Source: Ramicandelaber brevisporus
Taxonomy: Eukaryota; Kickxellomycota; Ramicandelaberales; Ramicandelaberaceae
Length of the DNA stretch: 46,303 bases
NCBI GenBank assembly: GCA_025201865.1
Contig: MU602690.1
Coordinates: forward strand, 1 to 46,303
Reading direction: 5' to 3'
The notes below the pieces were generated by a model, which was not told the origin of the DNA, made no database searches, and worked only from the letters and a program-made list of their open reading frames with translations. The translations under genes and the position numbers were made by a program. Of this stretch, positions 30,118 to 38,461 are shown piece by piece. The first letter of the stretch is position 1. Every line of letters starts with the position of its first letter.

Positions 30118-30150
30118 ATGGATGGATGAATGAATGAATGAATGAATGAC
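30118..30150 (+). repeat. (GAAT)n/(GGAT)n short tandem repeat
   Basis: About eight tetranucleotide units (two ggat-like, then gaat) lie between the CHMP5 stop and the MMADHC start. They may be part of the MMADHC leader. Confidence 0.85.
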
Positions 30151-30213
30151 TCATCGAGTTTAAAAAGAGATAATTGGTTGCTTTCAATGGAGATGTTAAA
30201 GATGTTAAAGATG

Positions 30214-30915
30214 TTAAAGTGTATGAGTGTTGCCCGAAGCGTCGATTCTGACTCGCTCTTCGCCGGTAGTGTCTGCTGGAGTGGATTCTTCTGGGACCAG
30301 CTCAGGTAGTGCACCAATTCCAGATTCACCCAGGTAAGATGGCGCTCCAATGCTTCCGACTGTTTCGCTGCCAGTGTTTATGCCATTGTCCCAGTCCATT
30401 TCCAGTGCCTCCAACTCAGCCTCTAGATCCAAATCCTCCATCTCGTCAGGCACTGCGTAACTTCTGCTCAATGCATCCTGAACCTCATTGGCCGCCTCCA
30501 TCAAATCCATCATTTCATCCTGCACATCGTATATCTTGTCAATATCAATGCTCTTGTATTCCTTCTTCATCACTTCATTGGCTGTTTTCATTGCGTCGAT
30601 TGTACTTAGCGTGTTTCGCAAGTTATCAGTGACAAACGAAGCCTGCTCCATGTTGAATGACGTTTGGGTGATTTGCTGGCGCTGAGCTTCGTACATTTTC
30701 TTCTGCTTCAGCACCTGCAATGCCTGCTGCTTGAGACCTCTCTTGGCAGGGCCGTCTCTCATTTTGGAGAGCTGGTCTCCGTATCGTGCTAGCTCGCCGT
30801 CTAGCTTGCGAATTTTGACATCAACCGATTCGATACGCTGATCGTTTGAGCGGATCGCATCTTGAAGCGTTGGCTTGGGTGCTTTGGGCTTTGAAGTGCC
30901 AAACAGTCGCTGCAT
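30214..30915 (-). CDS. VPS60: ESCRT-III subunit CHMP5/Vps60
   Basis: This 233-residue protein matches CHMP5/Vps60 along its length: MQRLFGTSKPKAPKPTLQDA (compare MNRLFGRAKPKAPPPSLTD), SVDVKIRKLDGELARYGDQL, KMRDGPAKRGLKQQALQVLK, KKMYEAQRQQITQTSFNMEQ and the NEVQDALSRSYAVPDEMED-DLEAELEAL tail. The N-terminal helices are basic and the C-terminal third is acidic, the usual ESCRT-III charge split. The protein acts with Vta1/LIP5 to regulate the Vps4 ATPase during multivesicular-body formation. The C-terminal 50 residues, which bind LIP5 in animals, are longer and Glu/Thr-rich here. The ATG at 30913-30915 begins the conserved first helix. It is divergent from the MMT1-like gene, with 220 bases between starts. 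Confidence 0.96.
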   Translation of the reverse strand: MQRLFGTSKPKAPKPTLQDAIRSNDQRIESVDVKIRKLDGELARYGDQLSKMRDGPAKRGLKQQALQVLKQKKMYEAQRQQITQTSFNMEQASFVTDNLRNTLSTIDAMKTANEVMKKEYKSIDIDKIYDVQDEMMDLMEAANEVQDALSRSYAVPDEMEDLDLEAELEALEMDWDNGINTGSETVGSIGAPSYLGESGIGALPELVPEESTPADTTGEERVRIDASGNTHTL

Positions 30916-31135
30916 CTTGCTGTGTATATGTGTGTGTGGTGTGGATGTGTGGATAAGAATGTGTTATTGCGTACGTGTGCCTGCTGAGGGAGGAGGGGGA
31001 GGTGGTCGTGGAGTGTTTGGAGGTGAAGAATGAACGCCAAGCTCCACTCTGCGCATCTCTCGACTCGCAAAGAAGAAAAAAACAAGCAAAGAAAGAAAGA
31101 CACTCACAATCAGTCAATCTTCATTTCCAGTTGAC

Positions 31136-32398
31136 ATGATTCGGTCCTGCGCGCTTCTTCGACAAGCAGCAGCACCGCCGCACCGACGACACCTTCTGCT
31201 GCAGTGCAGACCTCGCGTCGTCACACTCTCTGCCACTATCACTCGCCAGCATTCCGGACACAGCCATCCCCACGACGACGAATCCGGCAAAGGCCACGGC
31301 CACGGCCATCAACACACTGAACAGCTCGAGCGCGCTCTTCTACATGCCGACTTTCGTGACCCTGGAACACGCATCACGCTAGTTGGTCTCGTCGCAAACG
31401 TGTTTCTAACATCGGTCAAAGGTGTAGCTGGCGTGTTGACGAATTCGGCCGCGCTGATTGCAGATGCAGGCCATTCCTTATCTGATCTAGTGAGTGATTT
31501 CGTAACGCTGTATACATTCCGCAAAGCCAGACAGCCAGCAGACGCTTTACATCCGTTTGGGTACGGAAGATATGAGGCTATTGGAACGATTGGTGTTGCA
31601 GCATTCTTGATCACGGCGGGCGGTGGAATCATTGCTGGCTCATTCGAATCTATCGTAAGTGTTGCAGCCGATCCTGGCACTAGCGAATTGGCTCGCTCAC
31701 TGACAGAGGTGTCTGCGGAAGTGGCTAAAGACGCGCATACACATGCACATGCGTCATCGTCATGGCTAGCAAACATGTTTGGACATTCGCATCATGGAAG
31801 CTTGCAGCTTGATCCAAATGCAGCCTGGTTTGCTCTGGCGTCTATCATCATCAAAGAAGCGCTGTATCATTCCACAATTAGAGTAGCGCGCAAAACAAAC
31901 AGCGACGTGCTTGTGGCAAACGCATGGCATCACAGATCCGACGCGCTCTCTTCAGTCATTGCATTTGTCGCAATTATCGGCGCGGATATGGGGATTCCAA
32001 TGCTAGACCCAATTGGAGCCATAGCGGTTGCGGTAACCATCGCGAGAAGTGGCTGGCAGCTGGGCAGAGGTGCGTTTTATGAATTGACAGACAGAACAGC
32101 CGGGCCGCTGGTGACCAATGCAGTTGAAGATGTGCTGAGAGATGTGCAAAAGTTAAAGCCAGAAGAAATGATTGGATTCTCGAGAGTTAGAGCAAGAAAG
32201 ACTGGGCCGTATGTGACGATTGATTTAGCATTGACTGTGCCACCAACTCTGACAGTGCAAAGGGCTCATGATTTGGAGGACGTTGCGAGAAATGAAATTA
32301 GAAGTAAAGTTGAAGGCGTTGAGGAAGTTATGATCCATATTCATGCTGCGAATCAAGAAAACTGCGGGGCAGTTCCACCTAATGCCAATAATTACTAA
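31136..32398 (+). CDS. MMT1: Mitochondrial cation-diffusion-facilitator carrier (MMT1/MMT2-like)
   Basis: This 420-residue CDF transporter begins with an Arg- and Leu-rich, acid-free leader (1-38) typical of mitochondrial import, followed by a His-rich stretch (39-60). Transmembrane helices are recognisable from TLVGLVANVFLTSVKGVAGV onward. The metal site is HxxxD in helix 2 (H113, D117 in AGHSLSDLVSD) and HxxxD in helix 5 (H265, D269 in WHHRSDAL). A second His cluster (H201-H220) lies in the cytosolic or matrix loop between helices 4 and 5. The C-terminal domain (about 305-410) has the CDF ferredoxin-like pattern with VEEVMIHIHAANQ. Yeast Mmt1/Mmt2 are mitochondrial iron exporters; zinc or manganese cannot be ruled out from sequence. 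The ATG at 31136 is the only one giving the full leader. Confidence 0.88.
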   Translation: MIRSCALLRQAAAPPHRRHLLLQCRPRVVTLSATITRQHSGHSHPHDDESGKGHGHGHQHTEQLERALLHADFRDPGTRITLVGLVANVFLTSVKGVAGVLTNSAALIADAGHSLSDLVSDFVTLYTFRKARQPADALHPFGYGRYEAIGTIGVAAFLITAGGGIIAGSFESIVSVAADPGTSELARSLTEVSAEVAKDAHTHAHASSSWLANMFGHSHHGSLQLDPNAAWFALASIIIKEALYHSTIRVARKTNSDVLVANAWHHRSDALSSVIAFVAIIGADMGIPMLDPIGAIAVAVTIARSGWQLGRGAFYELTDRTAGPLVTNAVEDVLRDVQKLKPEEMIGFSRVRARKTGPYVTIDLALTVPPTLTVQRAHDLEDVARNEIRSKVEGVEEVMIHIHAANQENCGAVPPNANNY

Positions 32399-32756
32399 AC
32401 TCAATTACACTATAGATTATTATATTTATATTTAAACGACAGAAAGAGTTCACTAAGAAAAGAAAACAAGGCGGAAGCATTATATTGAATGAATGACAGA
32501 AAGGCGTAATAAAATCAAAGGAATCAGGGATATTGGATAGGGAATAAGGGAGGAAAGTGGTATAATTGGGATGGAATGAAAGGGAATGAAAGGGAATGAA
32601 AGGGAGTGAGAGGGAATGAGAAGAAGTGAGAGGGAATGAAAGGGAATGTGACGAAGGGAGGAGTTCGAGATACTCTGACTATATGTTATGCTACGAGAAC
32701 ACCAAGACAGACGAACGGAAAGGGAGTGATTAGTAGGGAAAAAAGGGAGGGATGAG
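32399..32756. other. Convergent spacer with decamer repeats; no gene seen
   Basis: This spacer lies between the 3' ends of the MMT1-like gene and SVF1. A+T-rich sequence directly after the MMT1-like stop (32399-32440) probably carries its polyadenylation signal. The middle is a purine-rich tandem repeat, described separately. Confidence 0.55.
32571..32651 (+). repeat. Tandem repeat of a ggaatgaaag-like decamer
   Basis: About eight diverged copies of a 10-base purine-rich unit (ggaatgaaag, with variants ggagtgagag and gaagtgagag). It lies in the convergent spacer and outside any coding region. Confidence 0.85.
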
Positions 32757-33995
32757 TTAATCCATGTAAGTTTGTTCGTGGAAAGCACGGCCAGACAGAA
32801 CCAATTTGATTTGAGAGCCATCAGTATCCGTCAATGTGACAGTTGGCTTCACTTCATTGAAATGCTGGTACAAGAATGGACGGGTGATTAGAGCCTGAAT
32901 GACTTTGCGAATCAGATATGGCAGTTCAGCCAGTACATCAACTTTAGCGATCAAGCTCTTGTTGTTGGTATCAAATGTCAAGTCACCTTCAAATGTTGCA
33001 GTTGGTCCAGCAAACTCTTTGTCACCAATAACATTGGCTGGCAGTACATTTGGAAGAGTATTGCCCGCCAAGTGGTATTTGACATGAGCTGGCACTTCAT
33101 ACTTGGTATCCTTGTCAAAAGAAGTGTCCAAATAGTCACAAGTGTTCTGAGTGGTGACTGAGTACAACTTGCCATTCCACACAAATCCACCCATTGAAAT
33201 GTGCTCGCTGCCAAACTGCTTACTAGTGATGTATCTCAGCAGTGATAAATGTGCATTGGCATTTCCATTGTAATCTCCAGATTTGGTCCATTCATCTGAC
33301 GAGGTTTGGCGAGAATACACTTCAGCGGATGGCAGGCTGGCTACCAATAAAGACCAGCGTGGCGCCACGGAATGAGGCTTGACGCCACCACCATGCGCAT
33401 GGATAAATGTACCAACTCCGTCCAACGATACTGTAGTCTTGTTCTCAATGACCATCTCACCTCTGCACTTGCCGAATGGGAAATAGCGATGCGACATGAA
33501 CTTGGCTTCATCGCCGTTGGACTGGCTCAGAAGGACGTTGCCCTGCGGACCAACCTTGTATCCACGGTCAACCACCTCAAACACCACGGAGCCACGCAGG
33601 TGCTTGGCATCAGAATTGCTCAGTCCAAACTTAAACTCCCATGTTGCACCAGCGTTCGATCCTTTGGGAGAGGCTTGCTGAGAGGCGGTGACGTTCATGG
33701 CGTCTGTCTTGACTGACCGTCTGTCCTCAGCTAAATTGAATGTCGAGCAATTCACAGTTCGATGCGCCACAACCCCACCAGAGCCGTTGTATCGCATACT
33801 GACTTGGATTGTAGGAAACAGGCCGACGTGAGCCCAGGCAACCTGCAGCAGGACAATGGCGCCGTCGTTGGTGACGACATAGAGGGTTTGCGACTCGGAG
33901 CCAGTACCGCTGGCGTGCCAGGCGGTATCGGACGCAACCAGGTCGTATGGCGTGCTGTCTTCAAAGTGGGCAGAATCACGGGATTGCGTCGGCAT
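32757..33995 (-). CDS. SVF1: Survival factor 1 (SVF1), lipocalin-like stress protein
   Basis: This 412-residue protein belongs to the fungal Svf1 family, two successive lipocalin-like beta domains required for survival under oxidative stress and cold and linked to ceramide handling between ER and Golgi. Visible landmarks are the start DTAWHASGTGSESQTLYV, then DGAIVLLQVAWAHVGLFPTI and a cysteine-containing strand NCSTFNLAEDRRSVK. FPFGKCRGEMVIENKTTVSL falls at the middle of the protein, and the second domain ends with VTLTDTDGSQIKLVLSGRAF. The length is close to the yeast protein (about 480) minus part of the N-terminus. The short N-terminus here (about 20 residues before the first strand) leaves little room for the amphipathic membrane helix of yeast Svf1. 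The ATG at 33993-33995 is the first in frame. Confidence 0.9.
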   Translation of the reverse strand: MPTQSRDSAHFEDSTPYDLVASDTAWHASGTGSESQTLYVVTNDGAIVLLQVAWAHVGLFPTIQVSMRYNGSGGVVAHRTVNCSTFNLAEDRRSVKTDAMNVTASQQASPKGSNAGATWEFKFGLSNSDAKHLRGSVVFEVVDRGYKVGPQGNVLLSQSNGDEAKFMSHRYFPFGKCRGEMVIENKTTVSLDGVGTFIHAHGGGVKPHSVAPRWSLLVASLPSAEVYSRQTSSDEWTKSGDYNGNANAHLSLLRYITSKQFGSEHISMGGFVWNGKLYSVTTQNTCDYLDTSFDKDTKYEVPAHVKYHLAGNTLPNVLPANVIGDKEFAGPTATFEGDLTFDTNNKSLIAKVDVLAELPYLIRKVIQALITRPFLYQHFNEVKPTVTLTDTDGSQIKLVLSGRAFHEQTYMD

Positions 33996-34734
33996 CTCTA
34001 CTAGCTATTAATGTAATTAATGTGATAGCTGTATGTATGTGGGTATGTATGTGGGTATGTATGTATGTAGGTATGAGCGTATGTAGCAGGTGCGTGCGCG
34101 GAGGTTGAGTCGACAGAAAGGAGGTTGCTGCTGCTTCGGGAAGTGCTAGTAATTTATCTGTGTCGATGTTGCCTGATGTTGTTGATGTTTCTGCTGCTGC
34201 TACGAGGGGTGAGGGAAAGTGACTGGATTGGACAGTGCGTTGTGCTAGTCGAATTCGTGTGTGCGTGCGTGCGTCTTGCGGAAAAATGATGTTCGTTTGT
34301 TCGTTCGTTCGTTCGTCTTTTTCAAATTGAAGACACGTGCACCCCGCAGTCTGTTCAGTTCAGGTTGTTAGCTGCTCTTTATAGTCAGCAGTTGAGACTC
34401 TCTTTTCCCGTCAGGAAGGCGGTTCATTGCTCGGGGCCGAAGTTCAGCACACCCGCCCGCAGCACAGCACAGCACGGCCGTCGTCGTCCATCCTTGCCCC
34501 TCCCCCCAAAACAAAGCTTGGCGTTCGTAATACAGTCCCCTGCCCTGCCCTGCACTTTCTCCCCAATGCGGCATTTCGGAATAGTAATCAGTTTACCCAC
34601 TCTGACAAAAGGGAAACACAAAGGTGAGATAAATTAGTAATGCCAAGAGGCGCCTTGCCAAGCGAGTCATCCCAGTCGCGGTTGGTGTCAACTGCATGCC
34701 AAGGAAGCTCCCCACCTCTCTCTCTCTCCATCCG
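33996..34734. other. Repeat-rich spacer upstream of SVF1; no gene seen
   Basis: These 739 bases separate the SVF1 start from the 3' end of CYS3, both on the minus strand. They contain a gtatgtatgtggg-type run (34030-34070), a gttc run (34290-34316) and a gcacag run with C-rich sequence (34455-34510). A ctctctctctc tract (34719-34729) lies just downstream of the CYS3 stop. Frames of 65-90 codons exist on both strands around 34365-34640 but have no recognisable domain, and I do not call them. Confidence 0.5.
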
Positions 34735-35949
34735 TTAATTGGCGTATTCCGTCGTGGAAGTTGCTGTCATGGCACTGTTGGCTGCAACCTTGACTGCGTG
34801 GATAACATCCTCCACCAAGTCCTCCGTCTCCTCGATGCCAACCGATAATCTAATCAAGTTGTCAGTGATGCCCAGCTTGAGGCGGTCCTCGGCCGACACC
34901 GAGCCGTGGGTCATCAGCGATGGCAGCTCAGCCAGGCTCTCAACGCCACCGAGACTCTCGGCCAGAGTGAACAGCTTTGTAGCCTTGAGGAACGCATTGG
35001 CCTCGGCCAGACCACCCTTGATGCGGAAGGTGATCATGCCGCCAAAGCCGCGCTGCTGACGAGCAGCCAGTTCATGCTGTGGATGGGATGGCAAGCCTGG
35101 ATATGTGACCTGTTCAATCAGGCCGTCTCCGACCAAAGATTCGAGAGCAGCGGCGACAGCGATGGCGTTGTGCTCGTGCTGACGCATTCTCAAGTGGAGA
35201 GTCTTGAGACCGCGGTGAGCCATGAAGCAGTCAAACGGAGATGGGACGGCGCCAATGGCATTCTGCAAGAAACGCAGCTTGCTAGCCAAATCAGCATCAT
35301 TGGTGACGGCAACGCCCATAACGACATCGGAGTGGCCGTTGATGTACTTGGTGACAGAGTGCACAACAATGTCGGCGCCAAGAGTGAGCGGGTTCTGGAA
35401 GTATGGGCTCAGGAAGGTGTTGTCGACAACGAGGAGAGCGCCGTGGTCGTGGGCAATCTGGGCAGCGGCGGCAATGTCGACAAGACGCAGAGTCGGGTTG
35501 GTTGGAGTCTCGAGCCAGACCAGCTTGGTGTTGTCGCGAAGAGCTGAACGCAAGTCATTCGGGTCGACCAAGTCCACAAATGTCACATCCACGTTCGACA
35601 ATGCCGCGACCTTGGTGAAATAGCGGTAGGTGCCGCCGTAGACATCGTTGACCGAAACGACATGCGAGCCGGCCGGGAGCATGTGCAGGATGGTGGCAGT
35701 TCCCGACGAGCCAGATGCAAATGCCAGGCCATGCTCGCCCTTCTCGAGCGCTGCCACAGCTTGCTCAAAGGCATCTCTGTTTGGGTTGCCGGAGCGGGAG
35801 TACTCGAAGCCCTTGTGCTCGCCGACAGCAGACTGCGCAAAGGTGGTCGACAGGCTGAGCGGTGGGATAACCGCACCAGTGTTTGGGTCTGGGTGCTGAG
35901 CGGTATGGATGGCGAGAGTGCCAAAGCCCGGTGTCTTCGTCTTGGTCAT
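34735..35949 (-). CDS. CYS3: Cystathionine gamma-lyase (CYS3)
   Basis: This 404-residue PLP enzyme cleaves cystathionine to cysteine, 2-oxobutyrate and ammonia, the last step of reverse transsulfuration in the cytosol. The PLP lysine is K201 in HSVTKYINGHSD. Cofactor-site residues are visible as FEYSRSGNP (Y50, R52), DVYGGTYRYF (Y104) and VVDNTF (D176). The segment SLGGVESLAELPSLMTH holds the Glu (human E339 equivalent) that marks gamma-lyases over cystathionine gamma-synthases. The ATG at 35947-35949 precedes TKTKTPGFGTLAIH, the family start; a few upstream in-frame codons open with TTG and are leader. The leader contains a gctgctgttgctgcttctgc-type repeat (about 35968-36001). The gene is divergent from the small basic protein gene. 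Confidence 0.96.
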   Translation of the reverse strand: MTKTKTPGFGTLAIHTAQHPDPNTGAVIPPLSLSTTFAQSAVGEHKGFEYSRSGNPNRDAFEQAVAALEKGEHGLAFASGSSGTATILHMLPAGSHVVSVNDVYGGTYRYFTKVAALSNVDVTFVDLVDPNDLRSALRDNTKLVWLETPTNPTLRLVDIAAAAQIAHDHGALLVVDNTFLSPYFQNPLTLGADIVVHSVTKYINGHSDVVMGVAVTNDADLASKLRFLQNAIGAVPSPFDCFMAHRGLKTLHLRMRQHEHNAIAVAAALESLVGDGLIEQVTYPGLPSHPQHELAARQQRGFGGMITFRIKGGLAEANAFLKATKLFTLAESLGGVESLAELPSLMTHGSVSAEDRLKLGITDNLIRLSVGIEETEDLVEDVIHAVKVAANSAMTATSTTEYAN

Positions 35950-36297
35950 TGTGGTATCGAACAAAGTCTGCTGTTGCTGCTTCTGCTGCTTCTGCTGCTG
36001 CTTGATAATATGAAATATGCGTGCGTATGCGTATGTGTATGTATGTGTGTGCGTGAGTGCGTGGGTAAGAACTCTTTTCTTCCTCTTTATTTCTGCTCAG
36101 CGAGAGGTTTGGAACAGCTGACTCTCGCTGTCTGTTTAATGTTCTGCAGACTGACTGACTGAGTTTGCAGGGACCGAGACTGTCGTGAGAAAAAAAAAGT
36201 CAAGTGCGCTGCGTCCAAATGACTGGCTGATACCGCCGCCAATTTTGCATTCCTTTTGCTTGAAACCGAACTTTTATTTTAAACAACAGCAACTAAA
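35950..36297. promoter_or_regulatory. Divergent promoter region, CYS3 (-) and small basic protein (+)
   Basis: These 348 bases separate two divergent start codons. They contain the CTG-type repeat of the CYS3 leader, a gtatgtgtatg run (36025-36050) and an A run (36190-36197). No clear operator was recognised. Confidence 0.5.
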
Positions 36298-36777
36298 ATG
36301 TCAGCACTTGCGAAGTCAACGCTGTCGTTACTGAACAACACAGCTAGCAGCAGCACCAACAGCAGCAATAGCACCGGTGGTCGTCACGGCAGCAGCACTA
36401 GCTCGGCTAGTGACGCACTAAAAGCTCTCCGAAAGAGCAAGCAATCTCAACAATCAGCGACTTCAAAACCAGCACCTCGAATCTCCACTTCATCCGACAG
36501 CAAACAAGCAGCAACCTCAGCTCTCAAGAGCGTTCTCAAGCCGCATGTATTCGCATCGATCAAGTCATCTGAAAAGGAGCGCAAAGAGCGGCTACAGCGG
36601 ACTGTGAAGAAGCTCGCCAGTCCACATGCTGCAGCATCGGGTTCGCAAAGGGAACGAGACCTGCAAAAGAAGATTCTCGAGAAGTTTGCGGACAAGGAGG
36701 CTGGATTGACAAAGATTGAACTCGATCGCAAATACAAGAAGCAAAAGAAGCGCGAACTCAAATTTGCCGATTACTAA
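36298..36777 (+). CDS. Hypothetical small basic protein
   Basis: I do not recognise this 159-residue protein. The first 85 residues are Ser/Thr/Asn-rich and disordered. The C-terminal half is strongly basic and likely helical or coiled-coil: ATSALKSVLKPHVFASIK, KSSEKERKERLQRTVKKLAS, then RERDLQKKILEKFADKEAGL ending in DRKYKKQKKRELKFADY. Lys/Arg-rich clusters of this kind are common in nucleolar and ribosome-assembly factors, but that is only an analogy. It looks real because it has an A-rich context before the ATG (aactaaaATG), a clean stop, steady codon use in the C-terminal half, and its own divergent promoter with CYS3. Confidence 0.7.
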   Translation: MSALAKSTLSLLNNTASSSTNSSNSTGGRHGSSTSSASDALKALRKSKQSQQSATSKPAPRISTSSDSKQAATSALKSVLKPHVFASIKSSEKERKERLQRTVKKLASPHAAASGSQRERDLQKKILEKFADKEAGLTKIELDRKYKKQKKRELKFADY

Positions 36778-37009
36778 TCTAGAAAGTTAATTAACAAAAT
36801 AATTGGATTGTAATGTTTGGCATGGTACAAGATGTAAAATAAGGATGAAAATGAAAATAAGAGGAGGTACTAAAGAAGGATGAGAGAGGAAGCAAGTACA
36901 GAGAGCTATAAATGAAGAAAGAGAGGGCGAGGTGAAGAGTGGCAGAGCGAACAAATGAGGAATATGTATAATGAAGTAATGAGCAGACAGTAAGTGCGAA
37001 AGAATGCAT

Positions 37010-38461
37010 CTATGGCAGAGGCTCTTCATGGTCGCTGTGACGCGGCAAGTGGATAAACGCCTCTGTTCCATGACCTTCATGAGACCGCAATGTCAAGTCG
37101 CCGCCAAAGTAGCGCGAGTACAACCGGCTCATTGGCAGACCATATCCAAAGCCAGCAAGCGGGGCACGGAAATCCGAAGCATCGTAATCCTGGGCAAGCT
37201 GCGGAGCAATCGCCGTCGTGTACATGTACGTCCACACCAGTGCCTGTGCGCTCTTGGCGATACCGCCGCCTTCGTCGCTAATCTTGACGACGATCTCGTC
37301 ATTGTCGGCAGATACTGAAAGCTTGATGGGTGGGTACGAGCCAACATCGTCACCGTAGTACTCAACAGTGGCGCGCAAAGAGTTCTTGAGCAGCTCGAAA
37401 ATCATGTGGTGCAGGTGGCTGGGAATGTACGTGAATGTGAGGTCCTTTGGGCAAGACAGCTCAACGGCAGGTGCCTTGTACAGGCCGTAGTACTCCTCGC
37501 AAATGTAGCTGGCGTCATCGATGGCCTGCTTGGCAACCTGGGCAACGCTGGTGTTGGTGTTGATGATGCCCACGTAGCCTGGCCGAACTGGAGTGCGGTC
37601 AAGAGCAATGTGCTGGCCAATCAGTACACGAATGCCGATGCGAGACATGAAGAAGCGGTCCAGGAAGCTCTGGAGCTGCATGTCGATGATGCCAGAGCCA
37701 ATCTGAGTCTTGTACTCGTTGATGCCTTGGGCAAGTGTCGTGGCGACAGGATCATGCCGCCGCTTGATGCTTTCAATCAGCTTGATGAAGGCAGCATTGT
37801 ATTCACGAATCGAGTCTGGCAATGGAACATCCTCGGTGTCGACGTAATATTTGCGTAGCATGAGCGGGACTGCTGTGACTGGGGCTGTTGATGCGCTGGA
37901 TGTGGCTACAGACGCATTGTTGGAGATGGCGGATGTATGATGATGCGCTGCTGACGAACCATTGCCGCCGCCGCTGGTTAGCCAGCCAGAACGCCGCTCG
38001 TAATTGGCAGCCTTGCGGTTTGGCTGTGCAGCTGGGAACCGCGACACGTTCGCCTTTGCTGCCGTTGCTGTTGCTGTTGCTGCCGAGCTAGAGGTCGAAT
38101 CAACGGTCGATGAAAGAGTCTCAACTGGCGACCGACCCTTGCGCAATGCATCAGGCACAGAGAGTTTGGGGAAGTCCGTGAGCTCTTTGAAGGACTGCAG
38201 ATACCAGCCGCGCACCTTGTCGACTGATGGACATTGTGCCAACACAGGTGGCAATTGCTCGAGCTCAGCGACACGGTGTGCGTAGCGAATGGGTAGTTCC
38301 TCAGCAAGGAACCGCGTAGCCTGGAGAAGAGTTGCCTGGGACGGCTTCGCACCAAACCGAACGAGCTGAGAAAGGGAGACACTTGTCTGCGGAAACCGTG
38401 CGAAATGATGGACTCGCTCCATCAGTGGTGCTGCGACTGCCGATGCTGTTGGTGGAGGCAT
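37010..38461 (-). CDS. Mitochondrial pyruvate dehydrogenase kinase family protein (PDK/BCKDK, Pkp-like)
   Basis: This GHKL-fold kinase of mitochondrial 2-oxoacid dehydrogenases inactivates the E1 subunit by phosphorylation. The N-terminal helical domain starts RVHHFARFPQTSVSLSQLVR and RFGAKPSQATLLQATRFLAEEL-like sequence, with YLQSFKEL further on. The nucleotide fold shows the N box (HHMIFELLKNSLRATVEYYG), the G1 box (ISDEGGGIAKSAQ) and the G2 region (AGFGYGLPMSRLYSRYFGGD), ending GHGTEAFIHLPR. A roughly 105-residue Ser/Ala/Thr-rich insertion (about 105-210) separates two N-terminal helices and explains the 483-residue length against about 400-430 in relatives. I use the ATG at 38459-38461. 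The frame stays open 121 codons further upstream but only from a GTG; part of that stretch, or a spliced exon, could encode the import presequence. PDK versus BCKDK specificity is not settled here. Confidence 0.88.
   Translation of the reverse strand: MPPPTASAVAAPLMERVHHFARFPQTSVSLSQLVRFGAKPSQATLLQATRFLAEELPIRYAHRVAELEQLPPVLAQCPSVDKVRGWYLQSFKELTDFPKLSVPDALRKGRSPVETLSSTVDSTSSSAATATATAAKANVSRFPAAQPNRKAANYERRSGWLTSGGGNGSSAAHHHTSAISNNASVATSSASTAPVTAVPLMLRKYYVDTEDVPLPDSIREYNAAFIKLIESIKRRHDPVATTLAQGINEYKTQIGSGIIDMQLQSFLDRFFMSRIGIRVLIGQHIALDRTPVRPGYVGIINTNTSVAQVAKQAIDDASYICEEYYGLYKAPAVELSCPKDLTFTYIPSHLHHMIFELLKNSLRATVEYYGDDVGSYPPIKLSVSADNDEIVVKISDEGGGIAKSAQALVWTYMYTTAIAPQLAQDYDASDFRAPLAGFGYGLPMSRLYSRYFGGDLTLRSHEGHGTEAFIHLPRHSDHEEPLP

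Noticed and set aside
34365-34640. Frames of 65-90 codons on both strands between SVF1 and CYS3
   Set aside because: They are short, overlap one another on both strands, and carry no recognisable domain; codon use follows local C-rich repeats.
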